Shown here one piece after another: positions 14,257-15,781 of a stretch of 15,781 nt of DNA. Below the pieces are notes generated by a model. That model was not told where the DNA came from, made no database searches, and saw nothing but the letters and a program-made list of their open reading frames with translations. Made by a program: the position numbers and the translations under genes. Source of the stretch: Bacteroidota bacterium. GTDB taxonomy: Bacteria > Bacteroidota > Bacteroidia > Chitinophagales > Chitinophagaceae. Within the stretch, counting starts at the first letter, position 1; each line of letters opens with the position of its first letter. The stretch lies in contig JAKAJX010000287.1 in NCBI GenBank assembly GCA_021824855.1, forward strand, positions 1 to 15,781. The letters are read 5' to 3'.

Positions 14257-15012
14257 ATGCAATACACACTGAAAAAAAGTTTAGGGCAACATTTTTTAAA
14301 AGATGAAAATGTATGTAAAAAAATTGTTGCTGCACTAAAAGAAACTCAGTTCAATAATTTATTGGAAGTAGGTCCGGGAGCCGGAGCACTTACAAAATAT
14401 TTGTTACAGCTACCCAACATTAATTTTAAAGCGGTAGAATTAGATACTGAAAAAGTTGTTTATCTTAAACAAACCTATCCGACAATTGATGGAAAAATAA
14501 TTCATCAAAATTTTTTAGAAATTGATGCACCTTATACCGAAGCATTTACTGTAGTTGGCAATTTTCCTTATAACATATCTTCTCAAATTCTATTTAAAAT
14601 TTTAGAATGGAAAATGCAAGTACCAATAGTAATTGGCATGTTTCAAAAAGAAGTAGCACAGCGTATTGCGGCTAAACCCAATAACAAAACGTATGGCATT
14701 TTAAGCATCTTAATACAAGCATTTTATCATGTAGACTATTTATTCGATGTATCGCCCGGCTGCTTTAATCCGCCACCAAAAGTTATGAGCGGTGTAATAA
14801 AACTAACCCTACGAGATACATCATTCGAAATGAAAAGCGAAAAAAAATTTTTTATACTTGTAAAAACCGCCTTCAATCAACGCCGAAAAACTTTACGAAA
14901 TGCAACTCGATCATTATTTGATGAAATAACTTTACAGGATACTATTTTTAATAAACGTGCAGAACAATTAAGCATATTAGATTTTGCTGCTTTAACTTAT
15001 AAAATGTTATGA
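14257..15012 (+). CDS. rsmA: 16S rRNA (adenine1518/1519-N6)-dimethyltransferase KsgA/RsmA
   Basis: KsgA dimethylates two adjacent adenines in the 3'-terminal hairpin of 16S rRNA during late 30S assembly. The 251 residues show KSLGQHFLKDENV (7-19), the SAM-binding motif LLEVGPGAGALT (35-46), an acidic residue binding the ribose in VELD (60-63), catalytic motif IV NFPYNISS (102-109), and the C-terminal RNA-binding segment with AFNQRRKTLRN. Motif IV has Phe where E. coli has Leu (NLPY), a variant seen in Bacteroidota. The length is slightly short but complete. The last bases overlap the ATG of the next gene, so the two are translationally linked. Confidence 0.97.
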   Translation: MQYTLKKSLGQHFLKDENVCKKIVAALKETQFNNLLEVGPGAGALTKYLLQLPNINFKAVELDTEKVVYLKQTYPTIDGKIIHQNFLEIDAPYTEAFTVVGNFPYNISSQILFKILEWKMQVPIVIGMFQKEVAQRIAAKPNNKTYGILSILIQAFYHVDYLFDVSPGCFNPPPKVMSGVIKLTLRDTSFEMKSEKKFFILVKTAFNQRRKTLRNATRSLFDEITLQDTIFNKRAEQLSILDFAALTYKML

Positions 15013-15781
15013 TGAAGAAAAAAGTAATTATTACCGGAAAAGCACATCCTTACCTATCAGAAACTTTAACATTAAAAGGCTACGAAGTAATTAATGCTAC
15101 TTCTATTACTTATAACGAATTAATAACTGTAATTAAAGATATTCATGGCTTAATTGCTACTACAAGAATTTTAATTGATAAGCCATTATTAGATGAAGCG
15201 AAAGAACTACAATGGATTGGAAGATTGGGCAGCGGAATGGATCAAATTGATGAAGCTTATGCAAATAGTAAAGGAATAAAATGTGTTAATAGCCCGGAAG
15301 GAAATCGCAATGCCGTTGCCGAACATACACTTGGTTTACTCCTAAACTTAATGAACCGAATTACTAAAAGTTTTATTGAAGTAAAAGATAAAAAATGGTT
15401 GCGAGACGAGAATAAAGGAGATGAATTATATGGAAAAACTGTTGGTATTATTGGGTTTGGCAATACAGGAAGTTCATTTGCTAAATTATTAGCCTCTTTC
15501 GAAGTTACTGTTTTGGCTTACGATAAATATAAAAATGGTTTTGCAAACGGCTATATAAGAGAAGCAGAACCAAAACAAATTTTTAAGTATGCCGATGTTA
15601 TTAGCTTGCACGTTCCATTAACCGACGAAACAACTCACTTAGCAAATGATCATTTTTTTAACGCACTACAACAACAACCGTACTTTTTAAATATGTGCAG
15701 AGGGAAAGTTACCGATACCGATGATTTAATAAGGGCTATTAAAAATAAAAAAATAAGCGCTGCCGGAATTGATGTATTAGA
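15009..15781 (+). CDS. D-2-hydroxyacid dehydrogenase family protein, C-terminus cut by window edge
   Basis: The open frame from the tandem ATGs at 15009/15012 runs to the last base, giving about 257 residues of an expected 305-320. It is an NAD-dependent D-isomer-specific 2-hydroxyacid dehydrogenase, the family of SerA and PdxB. Numbered from the second Met: IGRLGSGMDQID (69-80) and NSPEGNRNAVAEHTLG (93-108) are the substrate-side hinge blocks, GFGNTG (148-153) is the dinucleotide-binding turn, D171 after the second strand favours NAD over NADP, and catalytic R230 lies in LNMCRGKV. The catalytic Glu and His would fall beyond the edge. Overlap with the ksgA stop (ATGATGA) means close co-translation. 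Substrate is undetermined: 3-phosphoglycerate, erythronate-4-phosphate or a general 2-oxoacid are all possible. Confidence 0.9.
   Translation, partial: MMKKKVIITGKAHPYLSETLTLKGYEVINATSITYNELITVIKDIHGLIATTRILIDKPLLDEAKELQWIGRLGSGMDQIDEAYANSKGIKCVNSPEGNRNAVAEHTLGLLLNLMNRITKSFIEVKDKKWLRDENKGDELYGKTVGIIGFGNTGSSFAKLLASFEVTVLAYDKYKNGFANGYIREAEPKQIFKYADVISLHVPLTDETTHLANDHFFNALQQQPYFLNMCRGKVTDTDDLIRAIKNKKISAAGIDVL

Noticed and set aside
15257..15463. Minus-strand 68-codon frame near the right edge
   Set aside because: It is antisense to the D-2-hydroxyacid dehydrogenase, whose frame runs open to the window end with clear motifs.
1..15781. Mobile elements, CRISPR arrays, tRNA or rRNA genes, toxin-antitoxin or defence systems
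   Set aside because: I found no transposase, integrase, regular spaced repeats, cloverleaf-like sequence or defence-type domain; every sizeable frame is explained by core genes.

Overview
The window is AT-rich chromosomal DNA (about one third G+C by eye) from a Bacteroidota bacterium, probably of the Chitinophagaceae or a near relative. Supporting signs are a fused LpxC-FabZ protein, a PorX-like response regulator, TAnnTTTG -7 promoter boxes instead of TATAAT, no clear Shine-Dalgarno sequences, a lipoprotein with an SCKK lipidation site, a KsgA with NFPY in place of NLPY, and a stand-alone GroES-family protein. Almost everything is core housekeeping. I see no phage, insertion sequence, CRISPR array, tRNA or rRNA, and no convincing new multi-gene system.

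Left part (1-5741). The 5' end of a porX-like response regulator reads leftward out of the window. Divergent from it is a rightward run: an HD-domain phosphohydrolase, lpxD, lpxC-fabZ, lpxA and an orphan ABC ATPase. The three lpx genes carry out the first steps of lipid A synthesis: acylation of UDP-GlcNAc (LpxA), deacetylation (LpxC) and second acylation (LpxD). The FabZ domain fused to LpxC belongs to the fatty-acid pathway that consumes the same 3-hydroxyacyl-ACP pool. Each of lpxC-fabZ, lpxA and the HD gene has its own candidate -7 box.

Middle part (5742-8410). Three leftward genes lie here: tsaE (tRNA t6A synthesis ATPase) followed by ald (alanine dehydrogenase), then an unrecognised small lipoprotein. 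A good rho-independent terminator separates ald from the lipoprotein gene. The tsaE promoter has one of the two best -33/-7 pairs in the window.

Right part (8411-15781). A Cu(+)-type P1B ATPase and a RecQ-family helicase run rightward with 26 bp between them and meet, nearly stop to stop, a leftward pair: pdxA (vitamin B6) followed by a GroES-family gene. Divergent from pdxA is ksgA/rsmA (16S rRNA dimethyltransferase). Its end overlaps the start of a D-2-hydroxyacid dehydrogenase that is cut by the window edge.

No gene-free stretch exceeds 300 bases. The longest is the 223-256 bp between tsaE and the P-type ATPase gene, which holds the divergent promoters of both. The points most worth checking are the ABC ATPase lacking the usual Q-loop and H-loop residues, the GroES-like gene in a pdxA operon, the dehydrogenase beside pdxA as a possible PdxB-type enzyme, the late zinc cluster of the RecQ protein, and small repeats in several intergenic regions.
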